From Armillaria gallica (taxonomy: Eukaryota > Basidiomycota > Agaricomycetes > Agaricales > Physalacriaceae), in contig JBANDB010000014.1 of the NCBI GenBank assembly GCA_037576215.1, forward strand, positions 248,001 to 312,000: a stretch of DNA of 64,000 nt, written 5' to 3'. Shown one piece after another: positions 21,736 to 33,761 of this stretch. The notes under the pieces were generated by a model that saw only the letters and a list, made by a program, of their open reading frames with translations, was not told the DNA's origin and did no database searches. Every line of letters starts with the position of its first letter. Within the stretch, counting starts at the first letter, position 1. The position numbers were made by a program, and so were the translations under genes.

Positions 21736-24700
21736 AGGCCGCGGGGCCAAGGTAATAACCGATGCAGGTGTTCGCGCCAGGTCGCCCGAGTTTGAGAAAT
21801 GGGCGAAGGATCTGGAATTACAACGATATAATCGCTGGGACCATTCTCCTGGTTGTAGTGAGTATGTATTTCAGCAACTACAGTAATCTAATACTCACAA
21901 GTTCATCATCCAATGTGCCTAAGAAAAACGCATTCAAGGTCTCGATGGCGACACAAATACGTTTTCTTTGTTCCACTATTTCTTCGGCTGACAATGAGAC
22001 TCGTTCGATTCCTTCAATACGAGTCTGCCGATAGAAGAAGCTCCTGCCATCCTCTTCGAATAATTGCCGGAGCCTGCAGCGGCAGTCATCCCATACAGGA
22101 GCATCCCGCCGGATTCGGGCGAGTGATAAGATATTCCGTTTGATTTGCTTTCTGCAATCTTCCTCACGGAGATCGTCGGAACCGATGGCGAGGATGGAGC
22201 AAACATCGAACAGGATGTCAGGTGTGTGGAGATACTCGATATGTCCCTGTACTACCGAAGCTTCAATACGAGAATTCGAGTGGCGTTCAAATACGGAAAG
22301 GTAGCCTTTGATGATTTCTAGCAACCACGGGCGACATCCATGATGCCCAAAGTACTCCAAGCATTGTGCAGTACGGAAGACACTAAACATTGTCGGGGTG
22401 CCTTCGCGAAGACACCTGGCTATAATTTCACCTGCATACACGGGAACATAGTTGTTGGAGTTGTAACGGTCAAACATGAGATTGATCACCGCCTCCAAAG
22501 ATCTAGGTCCCATGGCATGCCACTGCGTATGGACGAGCCTGGAGTAAATCCTTAGGACAGGGAAATACAGACTAGCATCTGCTTCCGACCGTATAGATTT
22601 CAGGTTATCCGCAACGAAGCGATCAAGGACGTCGAAGACGGCAGCATTCACCTCAGAAGAAGAAAAGTCGTGTTTCGAAATGCCATCAAATACGGCGGAA
22701 AGAACTTGAACCACTGCGACAGGACCGGCATGTTCTCTCAAGGGAAATCTTGAGATAAGAAATTCAGCAAACACAAGGAGAATCCTCAGGGATGGGTAGA
22801 TAAAAGGAACATTTGAGGGGCGTACAAACACGGCAAATGTTTCCAAGAAATAGTTTACCGTATCAGTGAATAGATAATAGCTGATGGCTGCGGAGAATGG
22901 TATGGCTGTACTGCTTGAGTTGGCCACGTCCATCGTGGTATATCCGTAGTAGCTTGCGGGAGGTGCACAAAATGCGGGAAGAACGGCACAGCATACATCT
23001 ATTGCAAAATGATCTTGAGTGTTAATATCAATGGAAGAAAAGACTTTCTTCGAAGGACCATTCTCGATGAGGTCGATCCAGACGACGGGATGGAAACACC
23101 AACATTCATCCATGGAGGAATGGAGGAATGACGAAGCTGCATTGCAGATAACCTCTTTCATAAACGGATTTCCACCAGGATAATGGACGTGTCTTTCTAT
23201 CGAGGCTGTAACATTAGGTGGAAGCTCAACACCTGGTGTGTGTGAGGGGTCGATGGAAATATAGCTTTCGTCAGACAGAACTAGCTTGCAGCGTAGTAAC
23301 CGCTCAAGCTTTGTCTCTAGGCCAGGCAGCAGCTTCCGATAAATTGGTGATGGCCTAGCAAGACAATCTTCACATGACTGCGATAATACTGAGTCAATAT
23401 CATTGAACAGGTATTGAACCTTGCTCTGCAATGCTGGATGCAAACCGCCAATAGCCTGAATGGCAATACTCTGGACAGTAGGGTTCGATGACATGGAAAA
23501 GAGCCAATGCAGGGCCTCAACCGATAATTCCCCCGATACTGACTGTACCGCATCTGACTCCAGTGCTTTTAAATCCTTCCCTTGTGCACCATAGAAAGCA
23601 GCCCAGCGGACTCCACAGCGTATGAGTTTATGTATAGTGTACTGCATCACACGACTGTACAAGACGTGGAGAAGGTCACACAGCGAAGTCCGGTAGGGAC
23701 ATTGGGGGAAAATGAGGGGAAGAATGTGTGCCATCAAGTATGCTGTATACGCAACGGCTGCGATCGCACCGACAACCCATGCAAGGGAATCTCGCAATGG
23801 ACCAAGGAAGATCACAAGGCCAACAAAGAAGATGGCGAGAGCGGTGTGCATCAGAGCAGGGAGCAGTCCGATGATAACGAGAACACGCCATTTCTGCAGT
23901 CCTGTGAATCGGAACTGTCGCAGAAGGCTACGCTCTCGAGGTGTTCCGGATGGTAAAGCCATGTAGTGGTGCAGCCATTGCTTGACCAGCACCGAGACGA
24001 GCGCTGTCGTCAGGCTGAGTGCAAGGCTGGTGAACCAAAGCCCGTTTACCCAGATACTCGTGGTTGAAGCGATAAACGTGGTGTTGGGGTTAAGGGGAGA
24101 AGCAGCGACGGTGTCCAAGGAGGCGCCGCTTGCAATAGCGCGCTGGATATTGATCATTTCGAAGAGTAGGTTGGCAGACATCTCTGTGTAGTCCGCTTGC
24201 AAACTCTGAGATGTTTGGACGACGAAAGTTGTAACCACAGCCGAGAATAGACCCGCCTTGTACACATAGTTAGGCATGGTAAAAGATGGAACCTAGGTCA
24301 CGTACGAAAACGAGAAGCACGTCAACACCATTTCTCGCCTCTTCGACCATAGTCGTGTCATGTATTGCACGCTCATCAATGTAGGTCCGAAAGACCCTAG
24401 CATTGGGTCCCATCTCTTCACAATACGCATCCTCCGGATACTTTTCTTCGTAGTTGAAAGGATCCTTGCCTGATGAAGGATGAGGACGATCTCGGCAGCT
24501 CTATGTATGATTCACCTTTGGGAGAACGGTAAGGTGTAGATCCTCGCAATCCAAACCTCTTGCTCGACTTGGCATGGTCAACATACTCAGGATACGGTTG
24601 CGCTGGAGCAGCGACGTCCTCTACGTCCTCGACAGCGACGTTATTGATAGTGTCCCTTCCACTATCCTGTATTATTGCCCGTGCCTCCTCCAAATTTCCC

Positions 24701-24736
24701 TGCGTCGGCAGTAAGAGCGTCGGATGGCGCTGACAT
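21680..24736 (-). CDS. DUF6535-type membrane protein, copy C (best preserved, chimeric end)
   Basis: Exon 2 (24469-24306) and exon 3 (24256-21899, 786 codons) are fully open. They carry NARVFRT, DGVDVLLVF, AGLFSAVVTTF, four membrane segments and the long C-terminal region through GTLDDEL. A GTGAGT donor at 21,898 joins to a last exon, 21811-21680, in phase. That exon begins with the family's LRPFLKL motif, then runs into the antisense strand of the thioredoxin fragment and gains about 17 foreign codons before TAA. Exon 1 ends at 24516, but its conserved frame has no ATG. The likely ATG at 24736 is out of phase by one base, so the N-terminus carries a frameshift or an unrecognised short intron. 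Base composition is normal and CpG-rich, unlike copies A and B. Confidence 0.75.
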
Positions 24737-24789
24737 GATGAGTACGCGCTAGAAACAACGTGCGAAAGATGTCCATATGATCCCGGCAA

Positions 24790-25734
24790 GTTTTCGGCTT
24801 AGTTCATTGCTCTAAGGAATTAGTCGGGTCCCGCCAAAGGTATGGCACTATCATAGCTCACCTCGAGTTTGTGTGACCATCAGTCTTGATATCTGACGGG
24901 CAGAGGGAGGCGCGCGTATTGAAGGACCTTGAAAGAGGAAGGTAGGTTCGTCCACTTTTGCTACCATGACCCTGCTAGAGCCTACCCCGAGCGTGCGGAC
25001 AAGCAGTTTGCACAAAATTATATTGGCGTTTTGACCGAAGGTATATAGCCGAAACCGAATGGATGGATGGCCCTCATGAGAGTAGAAGATGTTACTGAAG
25101 AGAGCGGAAGAAAACTGCCTGCATTGATGTCAAGATCTCGATGAGATGCTATGGTGCGGAATATCGAAAGGCGAGAAAATGATTTCCTTGGGGTGGCTGA
25201 AAAGGACGCGAAAGAGAAATAGAAGAAGGTATCATGGTGATGATAGAGGGAGTCACCAGAGCCAAACATGCCATTTCGGAAGTCACTTCCGATCGTTCAA
25301 TGCGGGGCCTTTCAACACCGACACGCTGGGACTCGTCAGGCAACAGCAGTGGTAGATAATCGAGAAATCTTCACTCTTTTTATCACAAAAATTCTTCCGA
25401 CACGAGTGTTTCCCCTCTATTCATCCCCGTGCCAACCAACAACGATGGCTCGAACGCGTACAAAACACGAAACGAAGCTAAATCGACGCGTATCAACAGA
25501 AGAGCAAGCGGTAGCCATTATTGTTCTTTAGGCCACATGGAAACGATCGTCTCATCGTAAATTATGCTACAGCTACCCGACCTAAATGAATATCGAGTAT
25601 TTGAGGTTATTCAATACGGCGACGATCAGATAACAAATCGCATGCGTCGTTGATGTTCGCTTCCCTCTTCAACTAGCTTCCCGTCCCTCTATTATATGCC
25701 GACCCACGACGCACCAGTAGCTTCAGATGGCGGA
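24790..25734. other. Intergenic between DUF6535 copies C and D
   Basis: About 0.9 kb with only short ORFs and no recognised motif. A TATATGCC stretch lies near 25,693. It should contain the promoter of copy C (upstream of 24,736) and the 3' end of copy D. Confidence 0.4.
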
Positions 25735-28700
25735 CACATTCAAACATTCCCCGCAGCACTGTCGTCGATCGCGTTGCGATTGTGCCAAGGTAACAATCCA
25801 TGCCTGCGACTAAACCAGTGCGGTCGAGAAACGGGTAGAGAATGTGCAGGAACAGTTCCCTGTTCAGAATTTCGTTCCTGACGCCAATCGGAGGCTATTC
25901 CAAACTATTGTGGTCAAAAGCATCCACCGGTTTTTCATCCAACTTGCCTAAGAAAAAGCATCCAGGGTCTCGACGGCGATACGAATATATTTCCTTTGTT
26001 CCGCTATTTCTTCGGCTGATAGAGGGATTCGTTCGACTCCACGAACGGAAGCTTGCCGATAAAAGAAGTCCTTGCCATCCTCTTCGAGCAATTGTCGGAG
26101 CCTGCAGCGGCATTCGCCCCATACAGGAGCATCCCGCTGAATCCGGACGAGCGACAAAATATTCTTCTTGATTTGGTTTTTGCGATATTCATCAACGCCG
26201 TCTGAATCATCTGGATCCCGAAACCGACGGCCAGGTAGGAGCAAACGTTGAAAAGGAGGTCAGGTGTGTGGAGATACTCGATATGTTCCTGTACTACCGA
26301 AGCTTCAAATGGGATTTTGAGCGTCCAAATGTGGAGAGGTAGCCTTCGATGATTTCTACCAACCATGGGCGATATCCGTAATGTCCAAAATGTTCCAAGC
26401 ATCGCGAGGCATGAAAGACACTGTATATTGCTGGGCTGCCTTCCTGAAGACACCTGACTATGATTTGACCTGCATACATGGGAACAAGGTTTTTGGAGTT
26501 GTAATGATCAAACATGAGATTGACGATCGTCTCTAGAGATCTAGGTGACATGCCATGCCATTTCGTATAGACCAGGTTGGAGTAAATCCACAGGGCCTCG
26601 GCATGCAGATCGGCGTCTTCTGTCATCGGGATAAATTCCAAGGCTTTCGTAATGAGGCGATCGAGGACATCAAAGACAGCAGAACTCGCCTCGGGCAAAA
26701 AAAAGTCATGATTCGTAATGCCCTGGAGTACCATTGTAAAGGCTTGAAATTCCAGTGCGTCCGGTTTGACTTGTCCTCGCAAGGGAAGCCTTGAGATAAG
26801 GAACTCGGCGAACACCAGGAGAATACGCAGGGACGGTGAAATGGGGGCAACGTTTGAGGGGCGTATAAACACGACAAACATTTCAAGAGGTAGGCGGTCA
26901 TTTCAGTGAAGAGATATTCACGGGTGGCGACATGGAATGCTACGGCTGTGCCACTTGATTCGTCCATCATGTCTTTGGCGGAGTCGGGTCCATCTCTCCA
27001 AGGAGGATGCAAAAATGCCACAAGAACCGTACAGCATATATCCAGGGCGAAAGGATCTTCAGTGTCGATATCAATCGGAGAGAAGACTTCCTTCGAAGGA
27101 CCATTCTTGATGAGGTCGATCCAGACGAGGAGATGGAAACACCAACATTCGTCTATGGAATGAAAGAATGATACAGCGTCGTTATGGGCAACCTCCCTCA
27201 TAAACAGGATTACACCACGATAATCTCTGTGTTTTTGCATCGAGGCTGTCAAACTGGGTAGAAGCTCAACGCCTGGTGTCTGCGAGGGGTCGATGGGAAT
27301 ATAGCTTTCGTCAGACAGAACTAACTTGCAGCGCAGTAACCGCTCAAGCTTCGTCTCTAGGCCAGGCAGTGGCTTCTGATACATGGTCGATGATTCAGAA
27401 AGACAGTCTACACATGACTGCGATAATACCAGCCCAATATTATTGAACAGGCCTTGGGCCTTGCTCTGCAGTGCTGGATGTAAACCACCGATAGCTTGAA
27501 TGACGATGGAGCGGACAGTAGGATTCGACGACATGGAAAAGAGCCAATGAAGGGTCTCGATTGACAATTCACCCCATACTGACTGTACCGCGTCTGACTC
27601 CAACTCTTTCAAACCCTTCCATTTCGCAACATTAGAAGCAGACTCGCCAGTCAGTGTAGCATGCATGGCGTACTGCATCACATGGCTGTACAAGACGTGG
27701 AGAAGGTCACACAGCGAGGTCCGGTAGGGACATTGGGGGAAAAAGAGGGGGAGAATATGTGCCATCAAGTAGGCCGTATACGCGACGACGGTGATCGTGC
27801 CAACAACCCATGCAATGGATTCACGCAAGGGGTAAGGAAGATTACGAGGCCAACAAAGAAGATGGCGAGGGCGGCATGCATTAGAACAGGGAGAAGCCCA
27901 ATGATAACGAGAACACGCCATTTCTGCAGTCCTGCGAATCGAAATTGCCGCAGAAGGCTACGCTCGCGGGGCGTTCCGGATGGTAAAGCCATGTAGTGGT
28001 GGAGCCACTGCTTGACCAGCACTGAGACGAGCGCTGTCGTGAGGCTAAGCGCGAGACTCGTGAACCACAATCCGTTCACCCGGACATTGGTGGTCGAGGC
28101 AATGAAGGTAGTATTTGGGTTAAGAGGAGAAGCAGCGACGGAGTCCAAGGAAGCGCCACTGGCAACAGCACGCTGGATATTGATCATCTCGAAAAGTAGG
28201 TTGGCGGATATCTCTGCGTAGTCCGCCTGTAGACTCTGCGAAGTTTGAACCAAGAAAGTTGTGACCACCGCCGAGAATAGACCTGCCTGTCAGACTTGTA
28301 AATATGAGAAATACGGAAGAGGATGGACGACGTACGAAAACCAGAAGAACGTCTACACCGTCTCTCGATTCTTCAACCATATTTGCGTCATGAATCGTGC
28401 GCTCATCGAGGTACGTCCGAAATACCCTAGCGTTCTGTCCCGTCTCTTCGCAATACGCGTCTTCTGGATACTTTTCTTCGTAGTTGAAAGGATCGTTTCC
28501 TAATGACGGTCGATGAGAACGATATCATCATCTGCATCACAATCTACCTTTAGGATACCGGTAAGGAGCAGATCCTTTCAGCCCAAATCTCTTGCTCGCC
28601 TTGGCAGGATGGACGAATTCATGATACAGCTGCGTTGGATTGTCCTTCTCTTCGTCAACAGTGTTACCTGTGGTATTGATGTTCAAGTCTTCTCCACCTC

Positions 28701-28806
28701 GTCCATCGGCGGTGGCCATCGCTCCTCCTGGTCTCTCGATATCGGCGGAAAGTGGGGTGGATATGGTGGCTGCCGGAAGTAAGACGTAAAACATGGCCAT
28801 CACCAT
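25735..28806 (-). pseudogene. DUF6535-type membrane protein, copy D (frameshifted)
   Basis: Exon 1 (28806-28548, with an ATG), exon 2 (28499-28336) and the first part of exon 3 (from 28286) are intact and in phase. Exon 3 is then broken by single-base losses near 27,835 (after GLVIFL), near 26,886 (after TAYLL), around 26,320 and 26,230, and near 25,950 (after ETLDAF). Between the breaks the family sequence is well preserved, with long readable blocks at 27,921-26,623 and 26,881-26,294. A last-exon block corresponding to those of the other copies lies at about 25,850-25,735. It may be a young pseudogene, or some breaks may be sequence errors. Confidence 0.75.
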
Positions 28807-31047
28807 TACGGCATCGCAACAACCCTGACGAGATGAAGGCTACCAGCTCTGGAGCCTCTGGGGCAGACAAGCGGCAGGCCAACTCTGCAACATGGATTCA
28901 AATTGCTCTCAAACACCCATGAACGAAAGGGCAAGTCGGCCTATAGCATTCATCCAGCTCGAGCCCTTCAAGTTTGTCGACTTCCTCTATCAGCGCACCA
29001 TCAAGTCGATCTTCGACCCGCCCCCAACTCTGACTCTTCGACGGTACCTTTAGATCTACAGACAGCCTCGTAAAGTGAACATCCTGAAAATAGTTTTGCA
29101 CAGGCAGATCTTTCTTCGCCATTTTTCTGCATCCCTGCCGTTTGCAGTCGCAGGTTATCAGCAAGGAAAGAGAAGCACTCTAGCCGCTTACTTTGCCTCA
29201 GCTTCGTTCACCGGGCCAGGATATCGTCGAAAAGTCGGCGTGGGCTAAAAACGAATTTAGAGCTTCCCATCAAGTTCAGACGTCGGATACAGTGAAGAAT
29301 GATACCACAAACCGAGATCCTGCTTGGAGGATGTTGATGTTGATTCGTTGACGACCTGCCACCCAAAATAGTACGCCATCTTCATGTTCTGTGAGGGTGA
29401 CGCGCGTAAGGGTGTATATTGATTGGTGCCGGTTTTGAGACACACTGATTTTAGTGAATAGATCTGGTTGCAACGTAAATGTGAGTACAACGAAATCTGG
29501 ACGAAAAGTGGTCTACATTCCCAGTGGGCTCTTGTCACTCTTCGACACTAGGGAAATAAAGGATGGTTTCTGTCAAGATTGATCTTCCTGACGTGACTCC
29601 ACCTGAATCTCGGTTTTATGAGTGACTGGATATGCAGGAGGAATAAGGCTATAGCTAGTGCTTGTATCATCGTGTACAGCTGAAGAAGCGTTGGCTGACA
29701 TGACGTGATCAGCAAAACACCAGTCTCAAGGCAAGTAGATCACCAACAGTTGCGGCGTACTCGTTTGCGTCCGGTCGCGTCACTGGACGTGATGAAGAGC
29801 TAAATAATCTGTACAATGGCTCATTTGCGTAGATTTCACAAATTCCATGCATGTTTTTCAGGCCGTTAGAGACTGATCCCCGCGACATTGGAGAACTCCA
29901 GCCTATATGATAAGTGTTGCACTATTTCTCGGCTGATTATCGCACCAAGGCCGTAAGGATTAGCGTGAAGCGCACGTGCCCCTGTAAAATACTCAAAGCA
30001 AATACTAGTCCTCAGTCCATATATATGCAAGTCGAAACTCGCCTGTGTTTGCACTATGTTAGCCACTGGAAGCAAAGTTTGGCGAGGGTAGCAGTGGCGA
30101 AATTTCCGGACCGTCATCCCAACGCGAGAGTTTCTTATGCCAATTTATTTAATACCTTGTTCCTTCAAGTTGATTTTCCAGTATGAGAAGTCTATTACAA
30201 GCGCGTAGACGTAAGTGCATTGCGGGAAGCCTAGCATCAACTCAAAATACTCCAGCGAACAAACGCACCGGTACCCGTAGACATCTGGTACCGTTCTCGG
30301 CTACTAAGTAGTACGGGATGTACCTGGACTGTAACACTGGTACGCTTTCTCTGGGATCTGGATCCTTTCTTCATCGTAAGTATCCTTCAGACACATCGTG
30401 ATCTGCATATAAGAGATATCTGACCCACCGATAGAAGTCTTCTACATCACAGAAAGACCGCTGCATACTACTTGCCCGACCAACACCAAGAAGAATGCTG
30501 TCGATGCAAGCTTGTATTCAGCCATGTGCGGTGAACACGATGGCAAGATTGGGCGGGGAGCGAGCCCCGCTTGCAAGCGGCTGCTGGCTATTGTTCTTCT
30601 GCATAATATACCCTGAAGACTCGGCAAAATTTGGACTGTGAATGTAGCATATTCATTAACAAATAAAGAGACCTACGAAGGTAATACGGACATTATCTCT
30701 TCCACCTAGTCTGCTTCGGAATCGCACGCTTATTGTTTAGAGTTATCCCGTATACGACATCCCAGGAAGCGTGTCTTCGTGATCAATCCTGATATTTTCC
30801 TTGATTCGGTGTGTCAAGAAGCCTAAGATGTACGGTAGTCATACGTCGGAGCGTAATAGATTTTAATCGCCTTTTCTTCGCTGGCTAATTTTGCTGTCAT
30901 TCCTCCAGAACATCGAGCACTGATCTCAATCACCTCATGGTCTCTCTCTCAAAATCGAATAAGGCGACGCCGTGTTTCTCTGTTGGCACCGCTGAATTAC
31001 AAGTGAGTGCTATATGAAGAATGAACAAGTCATGCCTCATGGGCAAC
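28807..31047. other. Gene-poor stretch with one relic
   Basis: About 2.2 kb without a supportable gene. Short ORFs on both strands (for example 28,898-29,164 and 30,442-30,627 minus) have no recognised family. The only assignable piece is a relic of the small secreted protein gene near 29,723-29,772, listed separately. Confidence 0.4.
29723..29772 (+). pseudogene. Relic of the small secreted cysteine-protein gene
   Basis: A stretch of about 50 bp matches the end of exon 2 (CAGTCTCAAGGCA) and most of exon 3 (TNSCGVLVCV codons) of the secreted-protein gene at 37,624-37,934. The intron that separates them there is reduced to a few bases (AGTAG). Nothing upstream matches the signal peptide or first exon. 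Confidence 0.65.
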
Positions 31048-32264
31048 CTACGTCACGGTGACAATCTCGCCTTTCCCATCCTTCAGTATGATCAGTTCGC
31101 ACTCAATCTTCTCCCCGGTATCAAGACACACGATGTCTGTAGGGTCAATGGGGTTTGTTTGTATCTGTCGGCGTTCAAAAAACGACCTCCCGAGTACGAC
31201 GTCGAAGTGCGGCTCTTCTGAAAGGTATACGGTTATGAGGGTCGGTGCGGGTTCCTTGCTATCAGAAGAGTCTTTCTTCTTGGCGCTGTTCGTTCTAGAC
31301 GAAGTAGGCACAGGTGGAGGGGGCGGAGCGTTTGGGTGACTAGACACCGCAGCAGATGGCGTAAGCGTTATAGGCCAAGTGCCAATATTCACAAGCCCTC
31401 CGTATCCGTAATGCCCAGGTGCAGCATCATGGGGTATGAAACCATGAGCCTTTGCAAAATCCCGAGAGATGTACACATGTCGGTAGCCAGACTTCAGTAG
31501 CATGCGTACTGAACGTGTTCTTAGTACAAAAGAGTGTTCGAATTCTCCATCACTGGACGTACCATTTTGCACAGGGCCAATACTTCCCATCACGGTTCGA
31601 ACTCCATTTGCACTGTGAAACTTCTCAAATTCCCGTTTAAATTTGGGCACGCTACTGTCTTCGTCGCTCAGCGTAGATTTGTTCGTGCGCTTACTGCCCT
31701 TGGTCTTGCGAGACTTTGTACTGTGTGGCCGTGGAGACGGGCTCTGTCGAGGAGGAATATGGGAGGGTTGGAAGAGGTAATATGCCGCGTTTCGGTACGC
31801 CGGCGGAGCAGGAATGGGTTCCGAGGGATTGTGGAGGAAAAGAGTTGGCGTTGATGTCTTCTTATTGATGGTTATTGAGGGCAACGTCGTCGAAGTAGAA
31901 GCTTCTTGATCGTCCTGCAGGCCCTGCTGCTGACGCCAAACGAAAATGGTATAATCCGAATCTGCACCGTCCAGAATGAGCAAGCGGTGTTGATCTTCAG
32001 GTGGCTCGACTGACCATCATCAAGGTTCCAGATGGAATCATTAAACTCATATTTGAGCCAGCCAGATCCGACGCGGCTGCCATGATAGGCAGTATGGGCC
32101 TTTCTGCTGAGCTTGTCGTACAAAGCTTCCAGAGATTCCTGGGTTACTGCGAGACGGATGTTAGAACAAGTCTAGGAAGATGACTGCTTGTACTCGCTGG
32201 TGTGCACGATGGCGAAGGATTCCGAAGGAGTATGAACGTTGATGATGGATGGTGGCAATGCCAT
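31048..32264 (-). CDS. Conserved fungal protein with retropepsin-like domain, catalytic Asp absent
   Basis: Two exons, 32264-32015 and 31961-31048, join in phase across a 53-bp intron and give 388 codons. The N-terminal part (about residues 5-90) alternates strand-like and helical segments ending in WNLDDDSDYTIFVW, which could be a ubiquitin-like or PB1-like fold. A low-complexity Ser/Pro/Lys linker follows. The C-terminal third has LLKSGYRHVYISRDFAKAHGF and HFDVVLGRSFFERR. These align in pattern with the DSGA..FIS..FA..LG and DVILG elements of retropepsin-like proteases, with Lys in place of the catalytic Asp. Codon 31 is TAG (32,172-32,174). Either it is a nonsense codon or the TCCTAG is a splice acceptor for an upstream exon, for example one ending at a GTAAGC donor near 32,325. 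Function unknown. Confidence 0.6.
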
Positions 32265-32675
32265 ACCGCAGCAGGTGGTGGTTCGAGTTGAACTTGCTGT
32301 GAGGCCGATCGAGATCGAAGGCTTACCTCGGTCAACTGCGGCGACCAAGAATAATTTTCAACAACAATCATATCCCGAGTGCAGCTTGCGGTATATAAAT
32401 AGTATAAATGAGAGCTAGCTAGTCATCCAAAATTACCACACTTGAATCTAAGTATGAAGTCCTCAGGCAAAGCGATGGGATAATTCAATGTTCGATTAGT
32501 TTGAAAGGTGTGGGATGAGATGTGATATTGGTCTACAGCTACGGATAGCAAACGACTGAAGACCCTGCGTTCAACAATCGTCGATACACTAGACAACGAC
32601 TTGGTCCTAATTAGGATGATCTTTGTCTTGACGCACGGGTCAACTGTAAGCGATACGGTAAGATATAGCCAAAAT
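32265..32675. other. Intergenic
   Basis: About 0.4 kb between the 5' end of the retropepsin-like gene and the 3' end of COX24, both on the minus strand. It contains an AT-rich stretch near 32,390-32,410 (TATATAAATAGTATAAA) that could be core promoter or untranslated sequence. A possible alternative first exon of the downstream gene, starting ATGATTGTTG near 32,370, also lies here. Confidence 0.4.
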
Positions 32676-33586
32676 TCAAAGAAAGACTGCACCCACTCTT
32701 CTTCGTTTCTTTCGCCTAGACAACATATATCAGAATAAAGACAACATGATCAGGATGAAAAGGCTAACTTGTGTTTCTTCATCTTCTTTCGTCTCTTCCT
32801 CTTGACGCTGTCCATAACAATGTCTCTCCAGACTTTCCTTATCTCCCGTTGCGAGCCGATTCGATCCGGCTGTGCATTTACATCCAAGCCCAGACGCTTA
32901 AGCGTATTTTCCCATGCAACCGCACTGCCTGCCTGCGACAACGTCAACGCTCGAGTCAATTGACGCGCGGCATCAGCGTCCGCATCGGCCACGGTCTCCA
33001 TTGACCCTGCTCCGGATGATCGTGCTTCAGACCCATTCATAGCAGTTGCTCCTTCCGTTTGGTGGAGTGGTCCCATGCTCGGCGCAGTCTGCAAAATCGA
33101 AGCAGGGTCCGAGAGTAAAAGAAGTGGTCGATGAAGAGAGAAAAACTGATGAAGCTTGAAGTCTCGCGATTCTATCAGCGGATGCGGATGGCTGGATTCG
33201 TAAAGAGAAAATGGTCGAGACGGTTCCTCGCGGGGCCCTGTAGGAGATGTTGGTGAGCTTCCGTCACCAGAGGACGACGACGCGGTCCGGGTAGTGGAAG
33301 GATCCTCCGTATCCGCTGCCTTCACAATCTGAGCACTTCTACCTGATACATCTTCTCCTTGTGCAGCCTGAACTGCCTCGCCGGCCGCCTCGCCTGCTGA
33401 AGACCCAGATTCAACAGCACCTCGGGTCCCTCTGTTGCTCTTCTTTGCAACACCACCTGCTACGACAGTTTTCGTCGGTCTCGCAGAGTTAAAATATCGC
33501 CCACCGCCGGGCTTCGATGAGAAGAACGATGAGTAGGCTCGCCTCGCAGCCGGTAGAGGCTGGAGAAAGCGAGCTAGTGAAGACAT
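32676..33586 (-). CDS. COX24: Mitochondrial small-subunit ribosomal protein mS38 (Cox24-like)
   Basis: Exons 33586-32769 and 32715-32676 join across a 53-bp intron and give 285 aa. The start at 33586 is chosen over the upstream ATG at 33739 because it opens directly into a typical mitochondrial presequence (SSLARFLQPLPAARRAYSS). The C-terminus has the family hallmark: a short basic segment, DSVKRKRRKKMKKHK, continued after splicing by RKKRRR. Yeast Cox24 and human AURKAIP1 (mS38) share this motif and are bound to the mitochondrial small ribosomal subunit. The long Ser/Ala/Gly-rich middle region is not conserved. The gene is head-to-head with the dynamin-like gene, 175 bp away. The unspliced reading would end in LAFSS and lose the conserved tail. 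Confidence 0.85.
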
Positions 33587-33761
33587 ACGCCTGCCTAGCA
33601 GCGCTACGATAACGTCCAAGAACAGAAAGGGCAAGATTTGAAAACGGGTCTTGCCACTAGACGGTGATGGCAAACAAATAGTGGCTGTGCAGGCGGTCGC
33701 GGGCGCGTGTTTTGCAATTTCAAGTTCACCTTTCTCCATATCCGTGTTTAGTTCTGCAGAA
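33587..33761. promoter_or_regulatory. Shared divergent promoter, COX24 / dynamin-like gene
   Basis: Only 175 bp separate the two start codons, so both promoters and 5' leaders must overlap here. No clear TATA box is visible. Confidence 0.5.

Noticed and set aside
30442..30627. 61-residue minus-strand ORF as a secreted peptide
   Set aside because: The hydrophobic stretch is at the C-terminal end rather than the N-terminus, and there is no homologue in the window to support it.
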